DNA of 17,676 nt from NCBI GenBank assembly GCA_016931365.1, contig JAFGEY010000505.1:1-17676 (forward strand), read 5' to 3'. The position numbers were made by a program, and so were the translations under genes. Shown here in pieces: positions 7,053 to 16,100 of this stretch (positions are counted from its first letter, which is position 1; each line of letters opens with the position of its first letter). Origin of the DNA: Anaerolineae bacterium. GTDB taxonomy: Bacteria; Chloroflexota; Anaerolineae; JAFGEY01. The notes under the pieces are model-generated. The model made no database searches. It saw nothing but the letters and a program-made list of their open reading frames with translations, and was not told where the DNA came from.

Positions 7053-10000
7053 TCACCTCGCCAGGCTCATCAACACAAACGCGATCATCCGTCCGCTGAC
7101 ACCCAGCCGGTAGACCTGCACCTCGTCGGCGATCTCATTGGGCAGGTTCTCTTCGCTGGCCCCGCGCCAGGTAAATAACATCGATGGGATGCTCAGTTCG
7201 TGGAAGGACAGATGATCGCTTTGCCCCGCCGACTTGACCAGCGCCAGCCGCCCATCAACCGCCTTCTCGGCCACCGTCAGCGCAAAACGCATCGAACTCG
7301 ACGAATTTGCGTCGGCGCCATGCGCTTCCAGGTAATAGCCCTCTCCACCGCCCAGCGCATCAAGTTGAAGCACGGCTACAGTCTCAGTCAACGGCAAAAC
7401 CGGGTGCGCAACATAGTACTGCGATCCGACTTGGCCCGCTTCCTGCGCGGCCCAGGCTACAAACAGCACGCTACGCTGCGGCCGGTAGCCGGCCTCGCGC
7501 CACAAGCGGGCGATTTCCAGCAGCACACCCACCCCGCTGGCATCGTCATTCGCGCCGGAGTAAAGACGCGTCGAACTCGCAGAGTTCGCCGAACTCTGCG
7601 AGTTCGCATCATCACCAACGTGGTCATAGTGCGCGCCGACGACAATCACTTCCCGGCTCAAGACCGGATCGCTGCCCGGCAGCAAGCCGATCACGTTGAC
7701 CGATTCGACCGTCTGCGGCACACTCAATGGCACAACCAAGCGCACCCGCACGCCGAGCGACAGCGCTGGCACGCCTGACGGCGCACGAACAGCCGCTGCA
7801 ATTTCAGGATCGACTGCCTTGAGCAGCCGTTCCAGCCCCTTTTCGGACAGCACAAGCCCAACAAGCTCGCCTTGCGGCGGCGACACCGGCAGCGGCGTCT
7901 TGGCAAGCAGCGAGCGAGTGCTTGCCTTCTTGCCCAACCAGATCAGGCCCACCGCACCATGTTCCATCGCACGCGAAACCTCGACCTCCGGCAAGTCTGG
8001 CTGCACACGCAGGACGATCTTGCCGTCAAAGCGCATCGAACTCTGTGAGTTCGATGCGCCCCAATCATTTGGGCGCACCAACACCAGATCACCCACCACC
8101 TCGCCGCCGACGACAAGCGTATCCGGCAGCGAAAAGTCCTGGCGATAGTCTAAGGCATCGATCACCTTACCCTGCGCATCGATCAATTCCAAACGCGGCA
8201 GGTCGATCAGCGCAGTATAACTGATCGGAAAAGGCTGGAAAAAGGACATCACCGCCGGCCCGGTCAGGGTGCGGGTTAGCGCGACGGCGGGCACAAGGCC
8301 GTATTCGGCAAACCGCGCGGCGATGTATTCTGCCGCCTGATGCGCCCCCGGCGATCCGGCCTGCCGCCCGGCCAGAGCGGGATCAGCCAGATAAGCCACG
8401 TGCGCATAAGCGCGATCTGGATCGAACTGGTTGGCCAACTCGACGCCAGCCGGGGTGACATATGCAGACGCCAGCGCAAGGGCCCAATCGCGCTCCAACT
8501 GCGCCACGCCATCTAGCGAGACAAGTTGCTGCCAATCGGCCACACGGTCAAGCCCTCGCTCGTAAACGCCAAAGCGAATCACATCCCAGGTGTAGGCGTC
8601 GAGCAGCGTGTTCGTTTCGGCATCCACGTTCTCCGGCGCAGGCATCTCGGCCAGCGGTGGCAGCGCTCTCGCTTTGACCGCCTCGAGCAAATCATCCAAC
8701 TGGGCTTCAAGTTGGCGTTCGACCTGCCCACCATCAAAATCCCGCGCCAGGTACAGGCTGAGCCCACGCAGGAACCACTCCGCTCCGATGCCCTGTTCCC
8801 GCAACAAATGCCGCGCCAGCGCAATGGCCAGCGCCGACTGCTGCTCGACGATTTTGGGCGATTTGGGCGCGGCGGTTTTCAACACTGCGCCATCAAACAC
8901 CCACCCTTCTGCCATCGTCGACAGGGGCAGCGCGGCTCGAAACGCCGCGTCGGTGGGATAAATGTGCACGGTCAACGGCGCAGCTTTTTCTATGTGCAAT
9001 GTCTCAGCCAGCCCGGCATAGATGCGCGCCATCTCGGTCAACACATCCTGCGCGTAAAGCTCTACCCCACGCCAGTAACGCACCAGCACCGCATCACCCG
9101 CCAACGTTTCGAGCGGCGCGCCGGCCCAACGCAGGATCGGACTTGGACTGCCGTCCAAGTGGGAAAAACGCACCTGGAAGGCCAGCGAACTCGTCGGCTG
9201 ACCCTCGAACGCATATTCGAGCGTCACCAGGGCACGCACCTCACCGTCACTTTCGAGCGAGATCAGATCGCCGCGCAGCGTAAACAAATCCAGCGATCGA
9301 TCCAGCAGGCCAGCAAACCAGGCCTGCTGTTCGGCCATTAAATTTGGAACTGTATCGTCAACTGTGCTTAAAAACGCCTTTTCATCGCCCGCAAACACGG
9401 CATCGACGCGCGCCTGAAGCAGCGCGTCGAGCATCGCCTGCGTCGAACCAAGCTGTTCCTGCCAAAAAGCGCGCCAGGCGAGGTCGAACGCATCTGGATC
9501 AAACTGCCCCCGCCCCACCTCAACGATCACCTCGCCGAGGCCGGCCCAGCCGCGCGTCTGCCGGATGTATTCGACCGCCGCCCAGGCTGCCGTCTCTTGA
9601 GGCAAGGGCTCGCCGCGATCGAGCGCTTGCAGCGCCGACAGGTGCGCACTCGAACTCGACGAGTTCGACATGCTTTCACTCTGCCCGGTGCGCAAGACAA
9701 GCGAAAGTCCTTCCCACAACCAGGAGGCAGTTTCCGACGTGACGCCCGCTTCAGCCAGCACGAGCTGCGCCAGCGCGTCGGCCAACTGCACGCTGTCAGT
9801 GATCGCGGCGCGGTAAACCAGCCGGACCTCGCCCCGGCTTACCCAGGACTCTTGGCCGGCAGGCAGAGTCAACGAGGTGTCCGCGCGCAGCGCTTCGGCG
9901 TCGGGATAGAGGCGCAGCGTCGCCGCCGCATCTGTTGGCAGCCCCAACAACGCGGCAATCCCGGCATAAGACCGCGCGGCAACCGCGCCCAAACCTCGCA

Positions 10001-13000
10001 CAGCATCAACCGACGCCGGCGTCACGTCGACTGCCCAGCCATCGCCCGATTCGACCCGGATCAGCCGGGGGCCATCCCAGTGCCAGCCGCCGTCCACATG
10101 CACAAACCGCACCTCCATCGACGCCCGATACGCAGTCGGGTCGGCCTTGCCGTCAGTAGAACAAGTCGCACGCAGATCGACCCGCGCCATAGCCTCGCGC
10201 CCGAGAACGCGCAAATCGCGCATCTCGATCTCAAATTCGGTCGGGGCAAGACTTTGCAGCCCGACAAACCAGGCGCGATCGGCCTCACGCCGCTCCGACG
10301 ATGCGGTTGCCAAAAACGCCTCCAGGTCATTCTGGAGTACAGCCTCGGTGCGACGTCCGATCAGTGCGCCGATGTCGGGCTGGCCTTCAGTGATCCCAAG
10401 TACGGTCAACATAGCAATTCGCCCCACCGCTTCCAGCTTGTGCGGATCGATCTGCTCAACCGTGTCAGAAGGCCGGTGGTAGTTTGGTTCCTGGCCGTTG
10501 CGCGTATCCCAGATCAGCAGGTTGGCCGCGACGCCGGCCTGGACAAAGGGCGCGTGATCGCTGCCCCCGAGGTTAGCCTGCTCCACCAACACGCCCAACG
10601 CCTCAGCAATGGCGCTGATTTGCCCCTGCCGGCGGGGATCGCCCTCGACCAAAAGCAGGTCACCGCCCGCGCCGACCATATCGAACTGGAGCATTGCCAC
10701 CGTGTTTTCGAGCGGAAAGGGCGGATGGCGCACGTAATAGGAGGAACCCACCAGGCCGCGCTCTTCAGCATCCCAGGCAGCAAAGACGACGGTGTGGCGG
10801 GGCACGTAGCCCTGCTCTTGCCAGACACGGGCAATTTCGAGCAGCACAGCCACGCCAGAAGCATCGTCGTTCGCGCCGGCCCAGACTGTTCCAGCCGGTG
10901 ACTCGCCCATATGATCATAGTGTGCGCCGAGGATGATGACCTGATCGGCATAGGCCGGATCGCGTCCGGGCAGCACGCCGAGCACGTTTCGACCGTGGCA
11001 ACCGTTCTCGCCGGCCAGCATGCAGCTTTCCACCCCCACCGTATCTACCGCGATCTGCACGCGGGTTGACAATTCGAAAGGCATATAGGCAATCGACAGG
11101 TCGGTCAATGTATACGGACTGCCCAGCAGCAATTCGTCCACCAGGCCGGGGTAAACCACCAACATCAGCAGCGGATCGGGCACCCAGGTCTCGTAAAAGG
11201 GACCAGCCATGTCGCATGCACGTTGGGCTGGATCGGTTAGCAAGAGCACGCCAGCCGCACCGTGCTCGATCGCCGCGCGCTGAATGTCGAGTAACGTTCC
11301 CATCCGGCAGAGCACCACCTTGCCCACCGTGTCTATGCGGGCGAAATCCTCCGCTGCGCAGGCATTGCCCCATACTGCCGGCGCATCGACCTGGCCTTCC
11401 CCGGCATACCAGCGCAAAATGGGTGCAAAGTCCCGATAGGGTCGATAGGCATCGTAGCGCGTGCCATCGGGGCCGATCACCGCCAGGCGCGGCTCTTGAG
11501 CCAGGGCTACAAACTCGACCGGGAAGGCCTGGAAAAAGCTGCCATCTTGGCCAGCCGGTAGTAACCCATAGCGCGCAAACTGCTCGGCGATGTATTCGCC
11601 CGCCGCCCAGCCGCTCGCGCCCCCGGCATACCGCCCCAGGTGGGGCGGCGAGGTCAGCGTTTCAATGAACCCCAACGCCGAATCGCGGTCAAAGGTCGAG
11701 GCCAGGGCCAGCAAATCGCCCGAAGAAACGACCGGACCGGGATGGTACAGCGCCGGTTCGAGGACGGGCGTGGACATCACTGCCGGCGTGCGCTCCGCAG
11801 GGACAGGCGTCGACGTGGCACGGGGTTGAGCAGGCACAACGCGGGTCTGAACAACCACCTGGACCGGGCGCGGACGGGCGATCCACGCACCAACGCCCAC
11901 AGCAATCAGGCTACCAGTCACTCCCACAGCGATCCATATCGCCCGACTCGAAATGCGCAGTGGCCGGATGTGCTCAGCCGTTTCGCCCACCCGCCATGGC
12001 TGGCGACGCCCATAGGTCAGACTGCGCCATGCCCACTCCATTGGGCCAAACTGGAAGCGATCGAGCCACCACTGGCTAAAACGCACTTGCATGACACAGA
12101 CGACGATGGTCAGGATCAGGCCGCCTGTCGCACCGACCTCGCCGTACAAACCCAGCCCATAGCCGTAAAAAATGAGCGTGCAGATTGCCGACTGCATCAG
12201 GTAATTGGTCAACGACATCCGCCCCAGCGCCGCCAGAGACGCCAGCCGGGACTGCCAATGCCCTCGCTGCATCAGTAGCGCGATGACGCTGACGTAAAAG
12301 AGCATCAACGCCGGAGCGCCAAACAACCGCGCACCGACCCGGATAAAATCCAGCCAGGTTGGATCGACCAGTTCGGGGCGGGCAAAAAGCAGCGCATAGA
12401 CGCCGTTGCCGGCCACGCCCACGGCCAGGCCGATCCACAGCAGGCGACGAAAAAAGAGCAAATGGCTCGACGCATCCTCGAACAATCGCCGCTTGCTCGC
12501 CCACAGCCCCAGCAACATCATCGCCAAAACGGGGCCAAAAGTGTACAGAGAGGAGGCACGCTGGCTCAAAAACGTCTGCGCGCGCAGGGCCGTGATCTGA
12601 CCCAACGTGCCCGTGGCATAAAGGCCGTCATCAGAGAACTGGGGGCGCATCCAGGCCGTGATTTGATCGTACCCGCGACGAAAAGCGTCCATCGATGCGC
12701 CGGGGGTATGCAAAGCGAGAGTGAACAGCAAGCAGATCAATGCCGCAACGAGCAGCACGCGCCCCGATCGACGCCGAAAAAGCAGCAACACCGCGCCGAG
12801 CAAGGCATAATAGCTCAAAATGTCGCCAAACCAGATCAATGTGCCGTGCAAAATGCCAAAAACCAGCAGCCAGAACAGGCGCTTGAGATACAGAGGAACA
12901 AAAGAGCCTTTTCGGGCCTCAGCGCGCGCAAGCTGCATCGCCATCCCCCAGCCGAAAAGCAGCGAAAAGAGCGAGTAAAACTTGGCCTCGATCAAAAAGC

Positions 13001-13178
13001 GGATCAACAATACGATCCAGCGGTTCAGCCCATCCGACACAGGCGGAAGATTGTGGGTCAGGCCGCTGTACCCGGCCATATTGGCCACCAGCACGCCAAA
13101 CAGAGCAAATCCGCGCAAAACGTCGACCCATTCGATGCGCTCTGCACCGCGCGCCGGAGATGCAAGTATATGGCTCAT
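7053..13178 (-). CDS. Giant DUF418–M28 peptidase–pseudopeptidase membrane fusion protein
   Basis: One uninterrupted frame of 2041 residues. Domains in order: DUF418 multi-helix membrane domain (about 15-395; WVDVLRGFALFGVLVANM, FSLLFGWGM, FQFGPMEWAWRSLTYG); a further helix (413-433) with basic residues before it, predicting an exported C-terminus; a Pro/Thr linker (about 435-480); M28 metallopeptidase A with a PA-type insert (about 490-935). M28 A has H753/D755 in HYDH, D771 in GANDDASG, E805 (base) and E806 in AEERG, D833 and H901, so it appears active. Next come two tandem NTF2-like plus peptidase-MA-like modules (936-1245 and 1247-1575), both lacking HExxH. Last is M28 B (1583-2041), which keeps H1850, D1878, E1913 and D1940 but has Q1912 for the base and no final His. 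M28 enzymes remove N-terminal amino acids; the substrate is unknown. The start overlaps the kinase stop (ATGA) without a strong own Shine-Dalgarno, suggesting coupling. Five 17-bp palindromes sit in frame in the C-terminal half. Confidence 0.9.
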   Translation of the reverse strand: MSHILASPARGAERIEWVDVLRGFALFGVLVANMAGYSGLTHNLPPVSDGLNRWIVLLIRFLIEAKFYSLFSLLFGWGMAMQLARAEARKGSFVPLYLKRLFWLLVFGILHGTLIWFGDILSYYALLGAVLLLFRRRSGRVLLVAALICLLFTLALHTPGASMDAFRRGYDQITAWMRPQFSDDGLYATGTLGQITALRAQTFLSQRASSLYTFGPVLAMMLLGLWASKRRLFEDASSHLLFFRRLLWIGLAVGVAGNGVYALLFARPELVDPTWLDFIRVGARLFGAPALMLFYVSVIALLMQRGHWQSRLASLAALGRMSLTNYLMQSAICTLIFYGYGLGLYGEVGATGGLILTIVVCVMQVRFSQWWLDRFQFGPMEWAWRSLTYGRRQPWRVGETAEHIRPLRISSRAIWIAVGVTGSLIAVGVGAWIARPRPVQVVVQTRVVPAQPRATSTPVPAERTPAVMSTPVLEPALYHPGPVVSSGDLLALASTFDRDSALGFIETLTSPPHLGRYAGGASGWAAGEYIAEQFARYGLLPAGQDGSFFQAFPVEFVALAQEPRLAVIGPDGTRYDAYRPYRDFAPILRWYAGEGQVDAPAVWGNACAAEDFARIDTVGKVVLCRMGTLLDIQRAAIEHGAAGVLLLTDPAQRACDMAGPFYETWVPDPLLMLVVYPGLVDELLLGSPYTLTDLSIAYMPFELSTRVQIAVDTVGVESCMLAGENGCHGRNVLGVLPGRDPAYADQVIILGAHYDHMGESPAGTVWAGANDDASGVAVLLEIARVWQEQGYVPRHTVVFAAWDAEERGLVGSSYYVRHPPFPLENTVAMLQFDMVGAGGDLLLVEGDPRRQGQISAIAEALGVLVEQANLGGSDHAPFVQAGVAANLLIWDTRNGQEPNYHRPSDTVEQIDPHKLEAVGRIAMLTVLGITEGQPDIGALIGRRTEAVLQNDLEAFLATASSERREADRAWFVGLQSLAPTEFEIEMRDLRVLGREAMARVDLRATCSTDGKADPTAYRASMEVRFVHVDGGWHWDGPRLIRVESGDGWAVDVTPASVDAVRGLGAVAARSYAGIAALLGLPTDAAATLRLYPDAEALRADTSLTLPAGQESWVSRGEVRLVYRAAITDSVQLADALAQLVLAEAGVTSETASWLWEGLSLVLRTGQSESMSNSSSSSAHLSALQALDRGEPLPQETAAWAAVEYIRQTRGWAGLGEVIVEVGRGQFDPDAFDLAWRAFWQEQLGSTQAMLDALLQARVDAVFAGDEKAFLSTVDDTVPNLMAEQQAWFAGLLDRSLDLFTLRGDLISLESDGEVRALVTLEYAFEGQPTSSLAFQVRFSHLDGSPSPILRWAGAPLETLAGDAVLVRYWRGVELYAQDVLTEMARIYAGLAETLHIEKAAPLTVHIYPTDAAFRAALPLSTMAEGWVFDGAVLKTAAPKSPKIVEQQSALAIALARHLLREQGIGAEWFLRGLSLYLARDFDGGQVERQLEAQLDDLLEAVKARALPPLAEMPAPENVDAETNTLLDAYTWDVIRFGVYERGLDRVADWQQLVSLDGVAQLERDWALALASAYVTPAGVELANQFDPDRAYAHVAYLADPALAGRQAGSPGAHQAAEYIAARFAEYGLVPAVALTRTLTGPAVMSFFQPFPISYTALIDLPRLELIDAQGKVIDALDYRQDFSLPDTLVVGGEVVGDLVLVRPNDWGASNSQSSMRFDGKIVLRVQPDLPEVEVSRAMEHGAVGLIWLGKKASTRSLLAKTPLPVSPPQGELVGLVLSEKGLERLLKAVDPEIAAAVRAPSGVPALSLGVRVRLVVPLSVPQTVESVNVIGLLPGSDPVLSREVIVVGAHYDHVGDDANSQSSANSASSTRLYSGANDDASGVGVLLEIARLWREAGYRPQRSVLFVAWAAQEAGQVGSQYYVAHPVLPLTETVAVLQLDALGGGEGYYLEAHGADANSSSSMRFALTVAEKAVDGRLALVKSAGQSDHLSFHELSIPSMLFTWRGASEENLPNEIADEVQVYRLGVSGRMIAFVLMSLAR
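7293..7309. repeat. In-CDS palindrome, copy 1 (decayed)
   Basis: A variant of the 17-bp palindrome CGAACTCNNNGAGTTCG with two changes in the right arm (GAATTTG). It encodes N-S-S-S-S at residues 1958-1962 of M28 B. The flank SSMRF is shared with the copy at 8037-8053, so the repeated unit extends past the core. M28 A has no equivalent peptide at the matching loop. Confidence 0.7.
7572..7606. repeat. In-CDS palindrome, tandem copies 2 and 3
   Basis: CGAACTCGCAGAGTTCG at 7572-7588 and CGAACTCTGCGAGTTCG at 7590-7606. Each has 7-bp arms around a 3-bp spacer, and the two cores are exact reverse complements of each other. They start 18 bp apart, which preserves the frame, and encode N-S-A-S-S and N-S-Q-S-S at residues 1859-1869. 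M28 A has 11 residues between HYDH and GANDDASG; M28 B has 21, and the excess is this insertion. Confidence 0.85.
8031..8059. repeat. In-CDS palindrome, copy 4 with extended arms
   Basis: Core CGAACTCTGTGAGTTCG at 8037-8053 within a perfect 29-bp palindrome: arms GCGCATCGAACTC (8031-8043) and GAGTTCGATGCGC (8047-8059) around TGT. It encodes N-S-Q-S-S at residues 1710-1714 of the PA-like part of M28 B, again where M28 A has no equivalent. Confidence 0.85.
9650..9668. repeat. In-CDS palindrome, copy 5
   Basis: CGAACTCGACGAGTTCG at 9651-9667, extended by T/A to 8-bp arms. It encodes N-S-S-S-S at residues 1172-1176, just after the WLWEGLSLVL helix of the first MA-like module. The peptide is in the same reading phase as the other four cores. 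Confidence 0.85.
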
Positions 13179-16100
13179 CGATCCAACTCGTTTCTGATCG
13201 CGCGGCCCAGGCGCTCCAGAGTATAGGGTTTTTTGACAAATATCCCGGCTCCAAGCTGCTGTGCTTCCTTGACGCGGTCGGTCTCAGAAAACCCACTGGC
13301 AATGATTGCCTTTTGCCCCGGATAGCGCTCAAGGATTGCCCGGTAAACATCCAGACCATCTGTCTTGTCATCCAGGATCATATCCAGCACCAAAATATCG
13401 GCCTTGTGCTGCGACAGGTAATCCAGCGCCGCACATCCGCTTTCGACGGCAGCAACATGATACCCAAGTAAAGCGAGCAAGCGGATAGCGATCTCACGTT
13501 GCACGGCCAGATCGTCGATCACCAGGACCGATTCAGTACCGCGATAATCGTACTGCATCTTTTCCTCAACCTCGATCTGTTCGCGCGTAACCGGGAAATA
13601 GAGCGCAAACTCGGTGCCCTGTCCCAACACCGTATGCACATCAATCGCCCCTCTGTGATCGTGCATCACGCCCCAGACTACGGCCAACCCTAACCCGCTG
13701 CCACTACGGCCCATCGCCTTTTTGGTGTAAAACGGCTCAAAGATGTGGCGCAAATCTTCCTGCGCGATGCCGATGCCCGTATCGCACACGCGTAACACAA
13801 CGTAATCGCCCGCTTCAATCTGTTCGTAACCCGCCAACGGCTGGTCGAGGCTCTCGCAGGTCGTGTTGATCTCAAGCTGACCGCCGTAAGGCATCGCCTC
13901 ATAGGCATTGATCACCAGGTTCATCAACACTTTGGTCAGGTGCGCGGTCGATCCCTTGACGTTGAACAAGTCTTGAGCCAGGCTTACCTCAACTCGCACC
14001 GTGGGATTGCGCGCCTTTAGTTCAACAAGAGGCAAGGAACGGGTGTACTCTTGAACCATATGATTGAGGTTGAGCGGTTCCATTTGATACGCGCCGCGCC
14101 GCGCCAGTGTGAGCAGGTCCTGCACCACCGCCGCCGCGCGCTGGGCCGACTGTTTGATCTGCTCGACATCGGGACGTATCAAGCTGTCAGGCGGCAGATC
14201 CATCAAGATCAAGTCAGGATAGGCCACCAACGGGCCAAGGATGTTATTCAAATCGTGGGCGACACCGCCAGCAAGCATCCCCAACGCTTCCATCCGCTCG
14301 GCACGTTCGAGGCGGTCGCGCAACTCACGGCGCTCCCGATCGGCGCGCCGCTGTTCAGTGATATCACGATCGATGCCCACGATCAAAATATCCTCGGCCA
14401 CGGTCACGGGCACAGCCGTATAAGCGATCACGTTCTCTCGCCCATCCGGTCGCTGCCACGAGAAAAGGCCAGAATATGGATGCCCTGCCTGTAATGCCCG
14501 TCCATAAGCGGTTTGATCTTGCTCCATATGGGTTTGAAAATAACGCGTGTCCGCAATCGACAGCAGTTCTTGTCTGTCACGCCCCGACATCTCGACGTAA
14601 CGATCGTTGCAGTAGAGCAGCACACGAACACTATCCCGTGATTCTTGATGAATGCTGATCCCGTCAAAGGCATTGTCAAAGATCAGCCGCAGCATCTGCT
14701 CCGACTCGCGGACAGCTCTCTCGGAGGTTTGCACAGCCTGGAATGCGCGTGCATTTTCCAAAGCCACCGCCGCCTGATCGATAAATGCATTCAACAGCGC
14801 AAATTCTTGATCGCTGAGCGATTTTTTTCGATCTTTGTCATATGCCACTTCAACCACGCCGATCACACGGTTGCCCAATTTGACCGGCACAAAAGCACGA
14901 AAAAAGCGACTGTGTCCAAAGGTAGACCAGATTTCCTTATTAAAACGCTCATCCCACCCGCTGATAATCTCAGTGCGTCCCGTGCGATACACATCGGGGA
15001 CGATGTCGGAATGATTGAGAGGATATTGCGCCTGTCGAATCCACTCAGGAAAAGCATCAAACTCACCCTGCCAAAACCCGTGCCGGATGCCAATCGTCCC
15101 TGCCGCCTCATCAACCTGGGAAAGAATGACATGCTCGCACCCCAACACCTGATAGATCGCCTGTAAAATTGTCCGAATCACGTCTTCTTCACGAAGCGAC
15201 GAGGAAAGCGCGCGGGTTGTCTCGTACAAAGCCTGCATCTGGCGAGCCGTCGTCTGCACTTGCTCGTAAAGGCGGGCATTGCGGATCGCTGTCGCCGCTT
15301 GAACGGCGAACAGGCTCAATACAGCGCCGTCATCAGAAGAAAATGCGCACGCCTCGTGCGCATTGACGCTCACCACACCCAAAAATTCGCTGCCCCATTG
15401 GATCGGCACACCCACGACCGAGCGGAGAGGATACCCCTCATAGACTGCCGCCCGTCCTTCCCAGGTGGTATAATCATCAACGACAAGAGATTCCCCCGTT
15501 TGCCAGATGCGGCCGGCCAGCCCTTCACCACGGTTGAGCAGCATCCCAAGCCGGAGAAGATCGGGCTCGACCTCATGCATATCCGAGTATGCGGCAACGA
15601 TCCACTCAAGCGCATCGAGATCGGGCCGATAAAGATGCACAACACCTCCATTACCGCCCAGCAGCCGGGCCGCCTGGGCGGCAATGGATTGAAGCAAAGA
15701 GCGCAAATCGAGTTCGGCAGAAACCAACAACCCACTCTGGCGAAGCGCTTCCAACTGAGTGGTGCGCCGAAACAGTGCGGCCTCAGCCTGCCGGCGCTCG
15801 GCGACCTCGGTTTCAAGCCGCACATTGGTTACCCTGGCCTGACGCAGGCTCTGTTCCAAACGTTGCATCAACATTGACAGCGACGCAACAACCAACAGGC
15901 TCAAAAAAGCCAGTGTGACCACTGTGGTCAGCCACAGGTCGGGCGAATACGCCATCGCTTGCCAGTCCAGGATCCCGCGCCACAACAGCACGGTGAACAC
16001 ACCCAGAGTGAGCAAACTGATGGCCCAGGCGATCAGACCAGCCCTGAAACCCCAGACCATAGTCGCAAAAAACACGAATGCAAAAAACCACACCCGACCG

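Noticed and set aside
7053..7055. Idea that the giant frame is two genes joined by a sequencing error
   Set aside because: The frame is continuous with uniform codon use, and no internal start with a good Shine-Dalgarno was noticed at domain borders.
7572..7606. CRISPR-like or site-specific recombination array
   Set aside because: The copies are short palindromes with no regular spacers and all lie in frame within a gene; no cas or recombinase genes are present.
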